64,000 nucleotides of DNA from Streptomyces sp. R44 (GTDB lineage: Bacteria; Actinomycetota; Actinomycetes; Streptomycetales; Streptomycetaceae). Of the stretch, positions 1-13,722 are shown piece by piece (position 1 is the first letter of the stretch; every line of letters begins with the position of its first letter). The translations under genes were made by a program, and so were the position numbers. The DNA is taken from NCBI RefSeq assembly GCF_041053105.1, contig NZ_CP163444.1, forward strand, positions 2,542,001 through 2,606,000, read 5' to 3'. The notes below the pieces were generated by a model. It saw only the letters and a program-made list of their open reading frames with translations. It was not told the origin of the DNA and ran no database searches.

Positions 1-62
1 GCGGCCTGAGCGCCCGAGGGGCGCCGGGGTGACCATCGGAAGAATCGCTCGTTCTGCTGAAC

Positions 63-2147
63 GTGAGCACCCAGGATCTCGTTCCCTCGCCCGTGGGCCC
101 CGTCGACGTCGAGCAGGCCGAGGCCGCGCTCGTCGAGCGGTATCCGCGGCTCGTCCGCATCGCCTATCTCGTCCTGCCGCCGTCGTTCGGCCGCAACCGC
201 CGGGTGCTGACCGCGCACGCCCTCGTCCAGCGGTCGCTGCCGCGCCGCCGGGTCCCGGGGCCTGACGTGCCCGGGCCGCGGCGGGCGGAGGACGCGGTGG
301 ATCCCGGCTACGCGTACGTGCGGGGCGAGGTGCTGCGGCAGGCGCTGGTCGCGGGGCTGCCGCTCCGGCGGCTCGCGCTGCCGCACCGGGCGCAGTTCCC
401 GCCGCTGCTTCCGCACGTGTGGGGGCTGCGCCTCTTCCCCCGGGTGGGCGGCGCCGACGAACTGGCCCTGGACCAGCAGCTGTCCCGTCTCTCCGGCGCG
501 GGCCGCGCGGCGTACGTCCTCCGCGGCCTGGAACGCCAGGGCGACCCGGAGGTCCTGCGGGTCCTGGCGGCGGCGGGCGTCGAGGACCCGGCGGCGGCCC
601 TGGCGGAGGCGGACGCACTGGAGGACCCGGCGCCGGCGGGGCCCGCGATCCCCGCCGACGGCACGGAGCCCCAGCAGGACGGCCCCGCCAGGGTCGGTGA
701 GCAGGGCGGCCCGGGGAGGACCGGGGCCCGCGATCAGGACGGCCACGGCGGTTCCGCGGCCGTCGCGCCCGGAGGCCCCGCCCTCCCCCGGCGTCTCAGC
801 GGGGCCGCTCTGCTCGAGTCCGACGAGTTCGATCCGTGTGCCCTGCAGGCGCGGCCCACCGATCTCATGCGCCGGCGCCAGCACGCCCGGGCCGCGTTCG
901 TCGCCCTCGTCGCGCTCGTCGTCTGCGGGACCCTGCTCGGGCTGCCCGGGGACGGCTGGGGCAGAAACGGTGCTGCTGCGCCCTCGTACGCCCGTAATCC
1001 CGCCGCCGAGGCCGCCCTCGACCCCGCTGCGGTGAAGAAGGCGGATCCGGCGGCCTGGCCGGCGGCCACCCGGCAGGACTTCTCCGTGTGGCCCGCGCGC
1101 GGCGGACTGACCGGCGACAGCGCGCTGCTGCGGCGGGCGCTCGCCGTGTGGGCCCGGCCCGGTGGGTCCGTACAGTCCTCCGCCACGCCCGGCACTCCCG
1201 TCGGGCCTCCCATGGGGCCGCCGCAGCTGCTGTTCGCCGGGCGGGTCGACGCCATGCGCGTCGTGCTGTTCCACGACGGGCTGCGGGCCGTCCGGTACGC
1301 CGAGCCCGTCGAGGGGACGGCGGGCGCCGCCCTCGACTTCGCGCGCACGGACGCGGCCGACACCGTCGGCGCGGCCGCGCTCGTCGTCTCCCGCGCCTCG
1401 GGCAACGTCCGTTACCTGATGGCCCCTTGGGTACGGGAGACCGCCGTACGGGATCTCCTCGCCCCCGCCAAGGGTCCTCGGCCGCTCGGGCGGGATGCCG
1501 ACGGGGTGACCGATCCCCTGCCCACTCCCGCGCCGGCCGGCGCGTGCACCCGCTGGAACGCCCTCCAGGTACGGGACCGCGAAGGGCTGCGCCTCCTCAC
1601 CGACCTCGGTGAGGAGGCGCCCGCCCGGCTGCTGTGGGGGCCGCCCTCCGCGGCCTCGGACGCGACGGGGACGGAGGCCCGGAAGGCCTGGGCCCGGACC
1701 GCGTGCCAGCTGACGGCCGTACGGGCGCACGGCGTGCGGTCGGTGAACGCCTGGCGGTTCGCCCGTCAGCCGCTGCCCGAGGGCGCCGGGCAGGCCACCT
1801 GGGTGTGCACGCGCGCGGAGACCTGGCGGGGTACCGGCAGCCGGGTCCTCGCCCAGTTCCTCGTCCCCTCGCCCGAGGTCCCGGCCGCGCTCGCGGCCCG
1901 CTCCGAGGGCTCGCCGGCCTGCGGGGTGCGGGATCCCCGGGTGCTCGCGGGCGTGCTGTGGAAGGCGCCGGGCGGCGCCTGGTTCGTCCTGGCGGCGGGC
2001 AGCCCGGACTTCACGTCCCTGGAGACCTCCGGTGGGGTGAAGGGGCGTTCGGACGGTCCGCTGCTCACGGTACGGGCGGAGGCGGGGGCGCGGGCCGACC
2101 TGGACGGCACCCTGCCGGACGGGACACGGAGGGCCGCCCTCCGCTGA
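63..2147 (+). CDS. Membrane protein with sigma-factor-like N-terminus and large extracytoplasmic domain (conserved hypothetical)
   Basis: 694 residues from a GTG start. I do not recognise a named family. The first 200 residues look like a degenerate ECF/SigE-type sigma factor: a 'YPRLVRIAYL' stretch near residue 28 resembles region 2, and 'LSRLSGAGRAAYVLRGLE' around residues 141-158 resembles the start of region 4, but a clear helix-turn-helix is missing. A Gly/Pro/Ala-rich linker follows, then one transmembrane helix at about residues 277-295 ('FVALVALVVCGTLLG'), then about 400 residues that would lie outside the membrane, containing several Cys. A stop codon at 7-9 may end an upstream gene on the same strand, but only two codons of it are visible. 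The RBS is weak, so the start is moderately sure. It could be an anti-sigma-like partner of an upstream sigma gene; this is inference. Confidence 0.75.
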   Translation: MSTQDLVPSPVGPVDVEQAEAALVERYPRLVRIAYLVLPPSFGRNRRVLTAHALVQRSLPRRRVPGPDVPGPRRAEDAVDPGYAYVRGEVLRQALVAGLPLRRLALPHRAQFPPLLPHVWGLRLFPRVGGADELALDQQLSRLSGAGRAAYVLRGLERQGDPEVLRVLAAAGVEDPAAALAEADALEDPAPAGPAIPADGTEPQQDGPARVGEQGGPGRTGARDQDGHGGSAAVAPGGPALPRRLSGAALLESDEFDPCALQARPTDLMRRRQHARAAFVALVALVVCGTLLGLPGDGWGRNGAAAPSYARNPAAEAALDPAAVKKADPAAWPAATRQDFSVWPARGGLTGDSALLRRALAVWARPGGSVQSSATPGTPVGPPMGPPQLLFAGRVDAMRVVLFHDGLRAVRYAEPVEGTAGAALDFARTDAADTVGAAALVVSRASGNVRYLMAPWVRETAVRDLLAPAKGPRPLGRDADGVTDPLPTPAPAGACTRWNALQVRDREGLRLLTDLGEEAPARLLWGPPSAASDATGTEARKAWARTACQLTAVRAHGVRSVNAWRFARQPLPEGAGQATWVCTRAETWRGTGSRVLAQFLVPSPEVPAALAARSEGSPACGVRDPRVLAGVLWKAPGGAWFVLAAGSPDFTSLETSGGVKGRSDGPLLTVRAEAGARADLDGTLPDGTRRAALR

Positions 2148-2207
2148 CGGGCGGCCGGCTGGCGGGGCGGCTGGCCGGGCGGCTCAAAAAGACCCCGCAC
2201 AAGCCTG

Positions 2208-2235
2208 TTGCCACCGCCCTACCCCTCAGTACATT
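2208..2235 (+). promoter_or_regulatory. Predicted leaderless promoter of the diiron enzyme gene
   Basis: A -35-like TTGCCA (2208-2213) and a -10-like TACATT (2230-2235) are separated by 16 bp. The expected transcription start falls on or beside the A of the ATG at 2242, and no ribosome binding site is visible, so the transcript is probably leaderless, as is common in Streptomyces. Predicted from sequence only. Confidence 0.45.
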
Positions 2236-2241
2236 GACGTC

Positions 2242-3126
2242 ATGTCTAATACGCAGCCTGCACCGGTGGCGTCGGAGCACGTCGAGCTCAAGGCCCGCAA
2301 GGTCTCCTTCGACTGGGAAGAGACACCGCTCCACTGGGTACCGGGCGACCCCTTCACCACGCACACCATCAACGTGCTGCACCTGCTGCTCCCGGCCGGC
2401 GAACGCTGGTTCGTCCACGTCTACAAGCAGGCGCTGCCGTACATCACCGACGACCGGCTGCGCGAGGACGTCATCGGCTTCATCGGCCAGGAGGCCATCC
2501 ACTCCCAGGCCCACGACGACGTCCTCCCCCACCTGCGGAAGCTGGGCCTCGACCCCACCCCGTACACCGCCCAGGTCGACTGGTTCTTCGAGAAGCTCCT
2601 CGGGGACCGGACCCTGCCGCCCGGCCGTCCCCGCCGCTGGTGGCTCATGGAGCGGGTCGCGCTGATCGCCGCCATCGAGCACTACACCGCCTTCCTCGGC
2701 GACTGGGTCCTCAACGCCGACGCGCTCGACCGGGTCGGCGCCGACCCGACCATGCTGGACCTGCTGCGCTGGCACGGCGCCGAGGAGGTCGAGCACCGCG
2801 CGGTCGCCTTCGAGCTCTTCATGCACCTCGACGGCGGCTACCGGCGCCGCGCCCGCACCTGGGCGCTCGCCTTCTCCGCGCTCGTGTTCCTCTGGCAGCG
2901 CGGGATCCGCTTCTTCATGGAGAACGATCCGAGCCTGCTCGACCCGAAGGCCTCCTTCTCCGACTTCGTCCGCAAGGGACGGCAGGGCCTGCTGCCCTCC
3001 ACCCCCGCCATGCTCCGCTCCATACCCCGCTACCTCAGCCACGCCTACCACCCCTCCCAGGAGGGGAACACCGCGCAGGCCATGGCCTACCTGGCCTCCT
3101 CCCCCGGCGCCAACGGAGGCCACTGA
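2242..3126 (+). CDS. Putative diiron-carboxylate enzyme (usually annotated 'metal-dependent hydrolase', PF10118-like)
   Basis: 294 residues, the usual size for proteins labelled predicted metal-dependent hydrolase. The sequence instead shows the ligand pattern of ferritin-like diiron oxygenases: Glu54, Glu84-x-x-His87, Glu146, Glu182-x-x-His185, plus His178 four residues before Glu182. The order and spacing closely follow the seven ligands known for the N-oxygenase AurF. The downstream gene, overlapping by one base (TGATG), encodes a flavin/2Fe-2S reductase, which is what a diiron oxygenase needs and a hydrolase does not. My reading is an oxygenase or desaturase on an unknown substrate. The family label is from memory; the ligand spacing is counted directly. 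Translation probably starts at a leaderless ATG. Confidence 0.85.
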   Translation: MSNTQPAPVASEHVELKARKVSFDWEETPLHWVPGDPFTTHTINVLHLLLPAGERWFVHVYKQALPYITDDRLREDVIGFIGQEAIHSQAHDDVLPHLRKLGLDPTPYTAQVDWFFEKLLGDRTLPPGRPRRWWLMERVALIAAIEHYTAFLGDWVLNADALDRVGADPTMLDLLRWHGAEEVEHRAVAFELFMHLDGGYRRRARTWALAFSALVFLWQRGIRFFMENDPSLLDPKASFSDFVRKGRQGLLPSTPAMLRSIPRYLSHAYHPSQEGNTAQAMAYLASSPGANGGH

Positions 3127-4178
3127 TGCCCCGGTTCACCACCGTCGCCCTCGTCGCCGGGGCCGCGCTGCTCGTCCGCCGCGCCGTCCGCAGCCGCATG
3201 TCCACGGCGCCGCTCTGGCCGATGCCCGCCCTCGACACCCCCGTCTCCGGGTACGGCCGGGGCAGCACCGTCCCCCGCAAGGTCCTCGTCACCGGCCGTG
3301 CCACGCCCGCCGAGGGCGTCGTCGAGCTGCGCCTGGAGGGTGACGGGCTGCCCGCCTGGCAGCCGGGCGCCCACGTCGACCTCGTCCTGCCCTCCGGGCT
3401 GGTCCGGCAGTACTCGCTCTGCGGGGATCCGGCCGCCGCCGACACGTACACCGTCGCCACCCGTCTCATCGAGGACGGGCGCGGGGGCTCGCGCGAAGTG
3501 CACGAGCGGCTCCACGAGGGCGCGGAGATCGAGATCCGCGGGCCCCGCAACCGGTTCCCGCTCGTCGACGCCCCCGCGTACGTCTTCGTCGCCGGCGGCA
3601 TCGGCATCACCCCGGTCCTGCCCATGGTGCGCGCCGCCGAGACGGCCGGGGCGGACTGGCGGCTCGTGTACTGCGGGCGGAGCCGGGCCACCATGCCCTA
3701 TCTGGACGAGATCGAGCGGCTGGGCGGCGGCGACCGCGTTACCGTCGTCGCCGAGGACGAATCCGGCTTCCCCGAGCTGGAGTTCCTCGCGCACGTGCCC
3801 GCCGAGACGCTCGTGTACTGCTGCGGGCCCGACGGCCTGATGGACGCCGTGAGCGCGGCCATGCCCGAGGGCCGGGCGCCGCGCCTGGAGCGCTTCACCT
3901 CCGCCGCGGCCACCGGCACCGCCTTCGAGGTCGAACTGCGCCGTTCCGGGCGGACGTTGACGGTGGCGGCCGACCAGTCGCTCCTGTCGGCGGTCCGCGA
4001 GGAGCTGCCGGGCATCATGTACTCCTGCCGGCAGGGGTTCTGCGGAACCTGCCAACAGCGGGTCCTGGAGGGCGAGATCGACCACCGGGACGAACTGCTC
4101 ACCGACGACGAGCGGGAGGACTCGATGCTGATCTGCGTCTCGCGGTGCGCGGGGAAGCGGCTCGTCCTCGACCTCTAG
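3126..4178 (+). CDS. NAD(P)H:2Fe-2S ferredoxin oxidoreductase, PDR/VanB-type, with possible membrane anchor
   Basis: 350 residues. Domains in order: a short hydrophobic N-terminal segment at about residues 5-20 that may anchor it to the membrane; a flavin-binding barrel with the 'RQYSLCGDP' motif near residue 97; an NAD-binding domain with 'GGIGITPVLPM' near residue 158; and a C-terminal plant-type ferredoxin domain with cysteines spaced C-x4-C-x2-C ('SCRQGFCGTC') and a last ligand in 'MLICVSRC'. Such proteins pass electrons from NAD(P)H through flavin and a 2Fe-2S cluster to a partner oxygenase. The start ATG overlaps the stop of the upstream putative diiron gene by one base, so the two are almost certainly co-translated and the upstream enzyme is the likely partner. 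Confidence 0.93.
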   Translation: MPRFTTVALVAGAALLVRRAVRSRMSTAPLWPMPALDTPVSGYGRGSTVPRKVLVTGRATPAEGVVELRLEGDGLPAWQPGAHVDLVLPSGLVRQYSLCGDPAAADTYTVATRLIEDGRGGSREVHERLHEGAEIEIRGPRNRFPLVDAPAYVFVAGGIGITPVLPMVRAAETAGADWRLVYCGRSRATMPYLDEIERLGGGDRVTVVAEDESGFPELEFLAHVPAETLVYCCGPDGLMDAVSAAMPEGRAPRLERFTSAAATGTAFEVELRRSGRTLTVAADQSLLSAVREELPGIMYSCRQGFCGTCQQRVLEGEIDHRDELLTDDEREDSMLICVSRCAGKRLVLDL

Positions 4179-4181
4179 CGG

Positions 4182-4640
4182 TCACGGCAGGACGAGCCAG
4201 TCCAGGGCCAGTGCGGTGAGGAGGCCGCCGACCAGGAGCCAGGTGCCGAGTCGCGTGCGGCCGTTGCGGGAGAGCTCGATCACGATCCCGCAGAGGATCA
4301 TGGCGAGTCCGTACACGCCGACGACCAGGACGGACGTGCGGCTCGCGAGCCGGACGACCAGCACCACGGCCAGGGCGACCAGGAGCACGGACGCGGCGGC
4401 GACGCGGAGCCGCCGCGCCTGCTTCGGGGTGAGCCCGCCGGCCGACGTCCCGGACTCCGAGGACTCCGAGGACTCGGCAGGCTCCGAGGACGCCGAGGGC
4501 TCCTCCGTCTCGGACTCCGCGGACTCCTCTTCGCCTTCCGGGGCAAGGGAGTCGGGGGTTTCCTCGGCCTCTTCGGCCTCCCGGGGCTCTTCGGTCTCCG
4601 GGGCCTCGGCCGTCGGTGTGTCCTGGTCGGAAGCGCTCAT
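4182..4640 (-). CDS. Small membrane protein with acidic Glu/Ser-rich N-terminus
   Basis: 152 residues. The first 65 residues are almost entirely Glu, Ser, Pro and Ala, encoded by imperfect GAGGACTCC-type direct repeats, and should be unstructured. Three hydrophobic helices follow (about residues 78-95, 100-118 and 130-148), the last ending near the C-terminus. No enzymatic motif is visible and I do not recognise a function. It is convergent with the reductase (3-bp gap) and divergent from the TetR gene, sharing a 37-bp promoter region with it, so the TetR protein could control it. Confidence 0.8.
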   Translation of the reverse strand: MSASDQDTPTAEAPETEEPREAEEAEETPDSLAPEGEEESAESETEEPSASSEPAESSESSESGTSAGGLTPKQARRLRVAAASVLLVALAVVLVVRLASRTSVLVVGVYGLAMILCGIVIELSRNGRTRLGTWLLVGGLLTALALDWLVLP

Positions 4641-4677
4641 GGGGCAGGAGCGTAACGGACGCGGTTAGGCTGTTCGT

Positions 4678-5391
4678 ATGACGACCGGGGTGCGCCGCAG
4701 GATGGGCGTCGAGGAGCGCAAGCAGCAGTTGATCGGGGTGGCCCTCGAACTCTTCGGCCACCGCTCTCCCGACGAGGTCTCCATCGACGAGATCGCCGCG
4801 GCCGCGGGCATCTCGCGGCCGCTGGTCTACCACTACTTCCCCGGCAAGCAGAGCCTCTACGAGGCGGCGCTGCGGCGCGCGGCGGACGAGCTGGCCGCCC
4901 GGTTCGTGGAGCCGCCGCGGGGGCCGCTCGGGGCCCGGCTGCTACGGGTCATGGGCCGGTTCTTCGACTTCGTCGACGAGCACGGGCCCGGCTTCGCGGC
5001 GCTGATGCGCGGCGGTCCCGCCGTGGGCTCGTCCACGACGAACGCGATGATCGACGAGGTCCGGCAGGCCGCGTACGAGCAGATCCTGGCCCATCTGGAC
5101 GTCGAGAAGCCCTCCGCCCGGCTCGAACTCGTCGTCCGTTCCTGGGTGTCGCTCGCCGAGTCGACGGCGCTGCTCTGGCTGGACGGCCGCCGGGTCCCGC
5201 GCGCGGAGCTGGAGCTCCAGCTCGTGCACGACTTCGCGGCGCTGGCCGCGGTGAGCGCCGCGTACGACCCGGGCATGGCGGAGATCCTCGTCCGGATCCT
5301 CTCGGACGAGCCGGCCGACGGGCCCTTCGGGGAGCTCGTGGCCAGGCTCTCGGCGCTCGCGCCCGGCGTGCCCGGTCAGCCCTTGCGGTAG
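4678..5391 (+). CDS. TetR-family transcriptional regulator
   Basis: 237 residues. The N-terminal helix-turn-helix is typical: 'SIDEIAAAAGISRPLVYHYF' at about residues 31-50 followed by 'PGKQSLYEAAL'. The remaining 170 residues form the variable ligand-binding half, so the inducer cannot be told from sequence. The target is probably its own promoter and the divergent acidic membrane protein 37 bp away; the diiron oxygenase pair upstream is another candidate. No clear inverted repeat is visible in the short intergenic space. The 3' end overlaps the convergent tautomerase gene by 16 bp. Confidence 0.9.
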   Translation: MTTGVRRRMGVEERKQQLIGVALELFGHRSPDEVSIDEIAAAAGISRPLVYHYFPGKQSLYEAALRRAADELAARFVEPPRGPLGARLLRVMGRFFDFVDEHGPGFAALMRGGPAVGSSTTNAMIDEVRQAAYEQILAHLDVEKPSARLELVVRSWVSLAESTALLWLDGRRVPRAELELQLVHDFAALAAVSAAYDPGMAEILVRILSDEPADGPFGELVARLSALAPGVPGQPLR

Positions 5392-5708
5392 GACCCGTCG
5401 AGGTCGTGGACCTCGACGGAGAGGTGGACGCCCTCCTTCGCCTTGAGGTAGGCGGGCAGCAGGGCGAGGACGGCCTCCGAGAGGCGGGCCTTGGCCTGCT
5501 CCGTACGGCCGGCCAGCAGGGCGATGTCGACGTGCACGATGTGGTCGTCGGCCGCTCCGTCGCCGACGACCAGCTCCTCGACCTCCCGGAACCGGGTCTT
5601 GCACGCGTCGAGCGTGGCGTCGACCGTCTCCACGACGATCGGGTGCAGGGCGAGGGCGAAGCCGCGCCGGTCGAGGGGCGCGGAGTAGTCGACGGTGATC
5701 TGCGGCAT
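5376..5708 (-). CDS. 5-carboxymethyl-2-hydroxymuconate delta-isomerase family protein (tautomerase superfamily)
   Basis: 110 residues, matching the usual length of the family. The protein begins Met-Pro; after removal of Met the N-terminal proline is the catalytic base of this superfamily ('MPQITVDYS'). The middle contains 'DDHIVHVDIALLAGR' and the end 'LSVEVHDLDGSYRKG', both typical of the CHMI family, which isomerises an intermediate of homoprotocatechuate degradation. No other gene of that pathway is near, so the true substrate is uncertain. It is divergent from the GNAT gene and convergent with the TetR gene. Confidence 0.85.
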   Translation of the reverse strand: MPQITVDYSAPLDRRGFALALHPIVVETVDATLDACKTRFREVEELVVGDGAADDHIVHVDIALLAGRTEQAKARLSEAVLALLPAYLKAKEGVHLSVEVHDLDGSYRKG

Positions 5709-5759
5709 GGGTCACTCCTGGTGAAACGGATGTCTGGCCACACCTTTACGGTGATCGCC

Positions 5760-6272
5760 ATGACGACACAAGTGACCTTCCGGCAGGCGGACGACCGCGA
5801 TCTCGACCTTCTGGTGGGGTTGTTCGACGGGGTGGCGCACTGGATGGTGCGCAGCGGGATCGACCAGTGGAAGCCGGGGGCCCGCGGCCGCGAGCACTTC
5901 CGCGCGCGGATCGCCGAGGGCGAGGTCTGGATCGCCGAGCGGGCGGGGCGGCCCGTGGGGGCGTACGAGCTGTGGTGGGAGGACCGGGACGTCTGGGGGG
6001 CGCAGCCTCCGGTGGCCGGGTACGTACACCGGCTGATGACCGACCGGGAGACGGCGCCCGCCGGGGCGGGGCGGGTGCTGCTCGCGCACGCGGAGGAGCG
6101 GATCTCGGCGTCGGGGCGGGGGCTCGCTCGGCTGGACTGCGAGGTGGGGAACGCGGTGCTGGGGGCGTACTACGAGGGGGCGGGGTACGCGGGCGTCGGG
6201 CCGGATCTGGAGAAGGTGGGGGCGGACGGGCGGCGGTACGCGGTGCGGCTGATGGAGAAGACGCTGGCCTGA
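5760..6272 (+). CDS. GNAT-family N-acetyltransferase
   Basis: 170 residues. The fold elements are visible: 'FRQADDRDLDLLVGLFD' at the start, a strand with 'VWIAERAGRPVGAYEL' around residue 60, and the C-terminal 'LDCEVGNAVLGAYYEGAGY' typical of the acetyl-CoA-proximal helix. The canonical Q/RxxGxG/A loop is poor ('PAGAGRVLLAHAEE'), common in this subfamily. The chosen ATG at 5760 gives the normal GNAT start; no good RBS precedes it, so it may be leaderless. The substrate is unknown. The gene runs into the nested-hairpin repeat copy 1. Confidence 0.82.
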   Translation: MTTQVTFRQADDRDLDLLVGLFDGVAHWMVRSGIDQWKPGARGREHFRARIAEGEVWIAERAGRPVGAYELWWEDRDVWGAQPPVAGYVHRLMTDRETAPAGAGRVLLAHAEERISASGRGLARLDCEVGNAVLGAYYEGAGYAGVGPDLEKVGADGRRYAVRLMEKTLA

Positions 6273-6297
6273 GGTGCCGGGTGCCCTGGCTCACCGC

Positions 6298-6546
6298 CCG
6301 TGTGGCCCCGCGCCCGGCGGGGCGGTGCCACACGCCCGTGTGGGCAATCGTCCCGCAGGGCGGGACGGGTGGGCACACGGGACGGCGCCCTGTCGCGGCG
6401 CCTCCGCGTTCCGCGCCCTGACCCGCACCCCGATGCACTGCGCACGGGGTGCGGGTCCGGGCTCGGGAGCCTCTGGCGCCGGCAAGGGCGCCGTCCGTTG
6501 TGCCCACCCGTTCCGCCCCTTGCGGAACGCCTGCCCACAACGGCGG
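6298..6546. repeat. Nested-hairpin intergenic element, copy 1 (inverted orientation)
   Basis: This stretch separates the convergent GNAT and pullulanase genes and carries no gene. From the left it holds: hairpin D (GTGTGGC...GCCACAC, 6299-6333); a hairpin of 21-nt arms, 6336-6356 and 6360-6380 (CGTGTGGGCAATCGTCCCGC and its partner); a large central imperfect stem whose arms contain GGCGCC and ACCCGCACC; and a last hairpin starting CCGTTGTG (read on the minus strand) near 6495-6542. Read in reverse complement, the order and sequence match copies 2 and 3. It could act as a bidirectional terminator here. Confidence 0.85.
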
Positions 6547-6553
6547 GGCGCGG

Positions 6554-11845
<5,292 letters not shown>

Positions 11846-11875
11846 GGGGGTGCTCCCTGGAGGTACGGGAAGAGA

Positions 11876-11897
11876 GGGCCGTCCGGTGGGGCGGCCC
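11876..11897 (-). terminator. Weak hairpin between amylase and pullulanase genes
   Basis: GGGCCG (11876-11881) pairs with CGGCCC (11892-11897) around a 10-nt loop, just after the amylase stop. A six-base stem is weak for Streptomyces, so it may only attenuate transcription into the pullulanase gene. Confidence 0.3.
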
Positions 11898-11914
11898 TGG
11901 CGTGAGGGGGAGGC

Positions 11915-13600
11915 TCAGTTGCGGAAGGTGTCGTTCAGGACGATCTGGCCCGAGGCGGGGACGGTCGCGGTGCGGTTGGCGCCGGACTCCCAGGTCACGT
12001 TCCCGGCCGCGTCCTTGCGGAGGTACTTGTACTCGAAGGCGGTTCCGGCGGGCAGGTTGACCGTCAGCTTCCAGACGGGGTACGAGGCCGGGTCGAGCTT
12101 GAGGGCGGAGGCGGGGGCCCAGTTGCCGAGCTCGGTGCGGTTGCCGGTGACGTAGATGTTCTGGCCGGTGACCGTGGTGGCGTTGACGTTGAAGGAGGCT
12201 CCGGCGGTGACCGGCTGGGTGCCGCAGCTCATGGCCCCGGTGTGCAGGGCGAGGGCGGTGTTCGCGGCGAGGCTGGCCGTGAACTGGCCCGAGGAGTTCA
12301 CCGTGACGGCGGTGTCGGACTGCACGTCGCAGTAGGTGCCGGCGGCGAGGGAGGTCTGGAAGGTGCGGGTCAGGGCCGAGGACTCGTGGTTGATCGCCAC
12401 GTACGCCTTGGAGCCGCGGCCGAACGCGATCGCGTTGCCGCCGTTGTCCCACCAGTTCGTGACGGCCTGCCCGCGGGCGGTGTTGCGGAGGGCCACCATG
12501 GAGGAGATCTCGCGCCAGGCGTGCTGGCACTTCCATCCGCCGCTGTAACAGGCGTTCACCTGGCCGTTGTTGGGCGGTCCGGCGTCCTTGTCGGTCCACT
12601 CGTAGCCGGAGTGGACGTCCGGGGAGCCGTAGGGCCAGGCGAGCATGAAGACGGAGGCGAGGGTGTAGTTCGCGCCGTCCTTGTAGTTCAGGGTGTCGCC
12701 GCCGCGCTCGGTGTCGTGGTTGTCGACGAAGACGCCGGACTGGGCGGAGGGCATGTAGCCCCAGGCCTCGCCGAAGTTCTTGAGGTAGGCGAGCTTCTCG
12801 TTCTGCAGGACCCGCTTGAGGTCGCGGGCGTAGCGGAACTCCTGGACGTCGCCGTTGCCGAGGTACTCGCTCGGGGAGACCGCCTCGCCGGCGCCGTAGA
12901 TGGCCTCCTGCTTCCAGAAGACGTTCGGGTTCGTCAGGCGCGACTTGATGTTCGCGAGGTCGGCGGCCGGCATGTGCTTGGCGGCGTCGATGCGGAAGCC
13001 GTCGACGCCCAGGGAGGCCAGGTCGTTGAGGTAGCCGGCTATCTTCCCGCGGACGTAGTCCTCGCCCGTGTCGAGGTCGGGGAGTTGGACCAGTTCGCAG
13101 TTCTGGACGTTCGCGCGGTCCTGGTAGTTGGAGATCGCGGACCGGCAGTCGTCCATGTCGGCGCCCGAGTAGAGGCCGGGGTAGTCGTACTTGGAGAACG
13201 GGGTCCCGCCCGTTCCCGTGCCCGACCCGTTCGCCATGTGGTTGACGACGGAGTCGGCGACGACCTTGACGCCCGCCGCGTGGCAGGTGTCGATCATGTT
13301 CTTGAAGGCGGTGCGGTCGCCGAGACGTCCGGCGATCTTGTAGCTGACCGGCTGGTACGAGGTCCACCACTGGCCGCCCTGGAGGTGTTCCTGGGGCGGC
13401 GAGACCTGGACGTATCCGTATCCGGCGGGGCCGATGCGGTCGGTGCACTCCCGGGCGACGGAGGCGAAGTTCCATTCGAACATCACCGCGGTGACGTCCT
13501 TCTCGCCGGGCGGGGCGGCCTGCGCCGGGGCGTTGCCCGTGACGGCCACAGCGGCTCCCGCCACGAGGGCGAGTGCAGCGGCCACGGTCTTCCTGGCCAT
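11915..13600 (-). CDS. Secreted alpha-amylase with C-terminal CBM20
   Basis: 561 residues. The ATG at 13600 is chosen because GGAGGAA lies 6 bases upstream and because it gives a normal signal peptide ('[20 protein letters not shown]', cleavage after about residue 30). The GH13 catalytic residues are visible: Asp in '[11 protein letters not shown]' (about 204), Glu in '[12 protein letters not shown]' (about 230) and Asp in 'VDNHDTER' (about 295). The last 100 residues form a CBM20 starch-binding domain ('[19 protein letters not shown]'). It makes maltose and maltodextrins from extracellular starch, feeding the MalEFG importer encoded upstream. It has its own promoter region after the second LacI gene, with a GCAAG motif near the start. 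Confidence 0.97.
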   Translation of the reverse strand: MARKTVAAALALVAGAAVAVTGNAPAQAAPPGEKDVTAVMFEWNFASVARECTDRIGPAGYGYVQVSPPQEHLQGGQWWTSYQPVSYKIAGRLGDRTAFKNMIDTCHAAGVKVVADSVVNHMANGSGTGTGGTPFSKYDYPGLYSGADMDDCRSAISNYQDRANVQNCELVQLPDLDTGEDYVRGKIAGYLNDLASLGVDGFRIDAAKHMPAADLANIKSRLTNPNVFWKQEAIYGAGEAVSPSEYLGNGDVQEFRYARDLKRVLQNEKLAYLKNFGEAWGYMPSAQSGVFVDNHDTERGGDTLNYKDGANYTLASVFMLAWPYGSPDVHSGYEWTDKDAGPPNNGQVNACYSGGWKCQHAWREISSMVALRNTARGQAVTNWWDNGGNAIAFGRGSKAYVAINHESSALTRTFQTSLAAGTYCDVQSDTAVTVNSSGQFTASLAANTALALHTGAMSCGTQPVTAGASFNVNATTVTGQNIYVTGNRTELGNWAPASALKLDPASYPVWKLTVNLPAGTAFEYKYLRKDAAGNVTWESGANRTATVPASGQIVLNDTFRN

Positions 13601-13625
13601 GTTTCCTCCTGCTGACTTCACTGTC

Positions 13626-13653
13626 GCAAGAAGTTGCCGAAAGGTTCAGCAAC
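13626..13653 (-). promoter_or_regulatory. Operator-like motifs upstream of the amylase gene
   Basis: GCAAG (13626-13630), reading CTTGC on the coding strand, lies 26 bp before the amylase start. Next to it is an inverted pair GTTGC (13633-13637) and GCAAC (13649-13653). CTTGC/GCAAG repeats are the pattern bound by MalR-type LacI proteins at Streptomyces amylase and mal promoters. Binding here is inferred from the motif. Confidence 0.5.
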
Positions 13654-13683
13654 TGTTTTCAGCCGTGACCGTACGAGTGCCCC

Positions 13684-13709
13684 GGCGCCCGGTCAACCCT
13701 CCGGGCGCC
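13684..13709 (-). terminator. Terminator hairpin after the second LacI gene
   Basis: Perfect nine-base stem GGCGCCCGG (13684-13692) and CCGGGCGCC (13701-13709) with an 8-nt loop, located 14 bp after the lacI-type stop and before the amylase promoter. It probably separates the mal operon from amylase transcription. Confidence 0.6.
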
Positions 13710-13722
13710 CCGACGCAACTTG

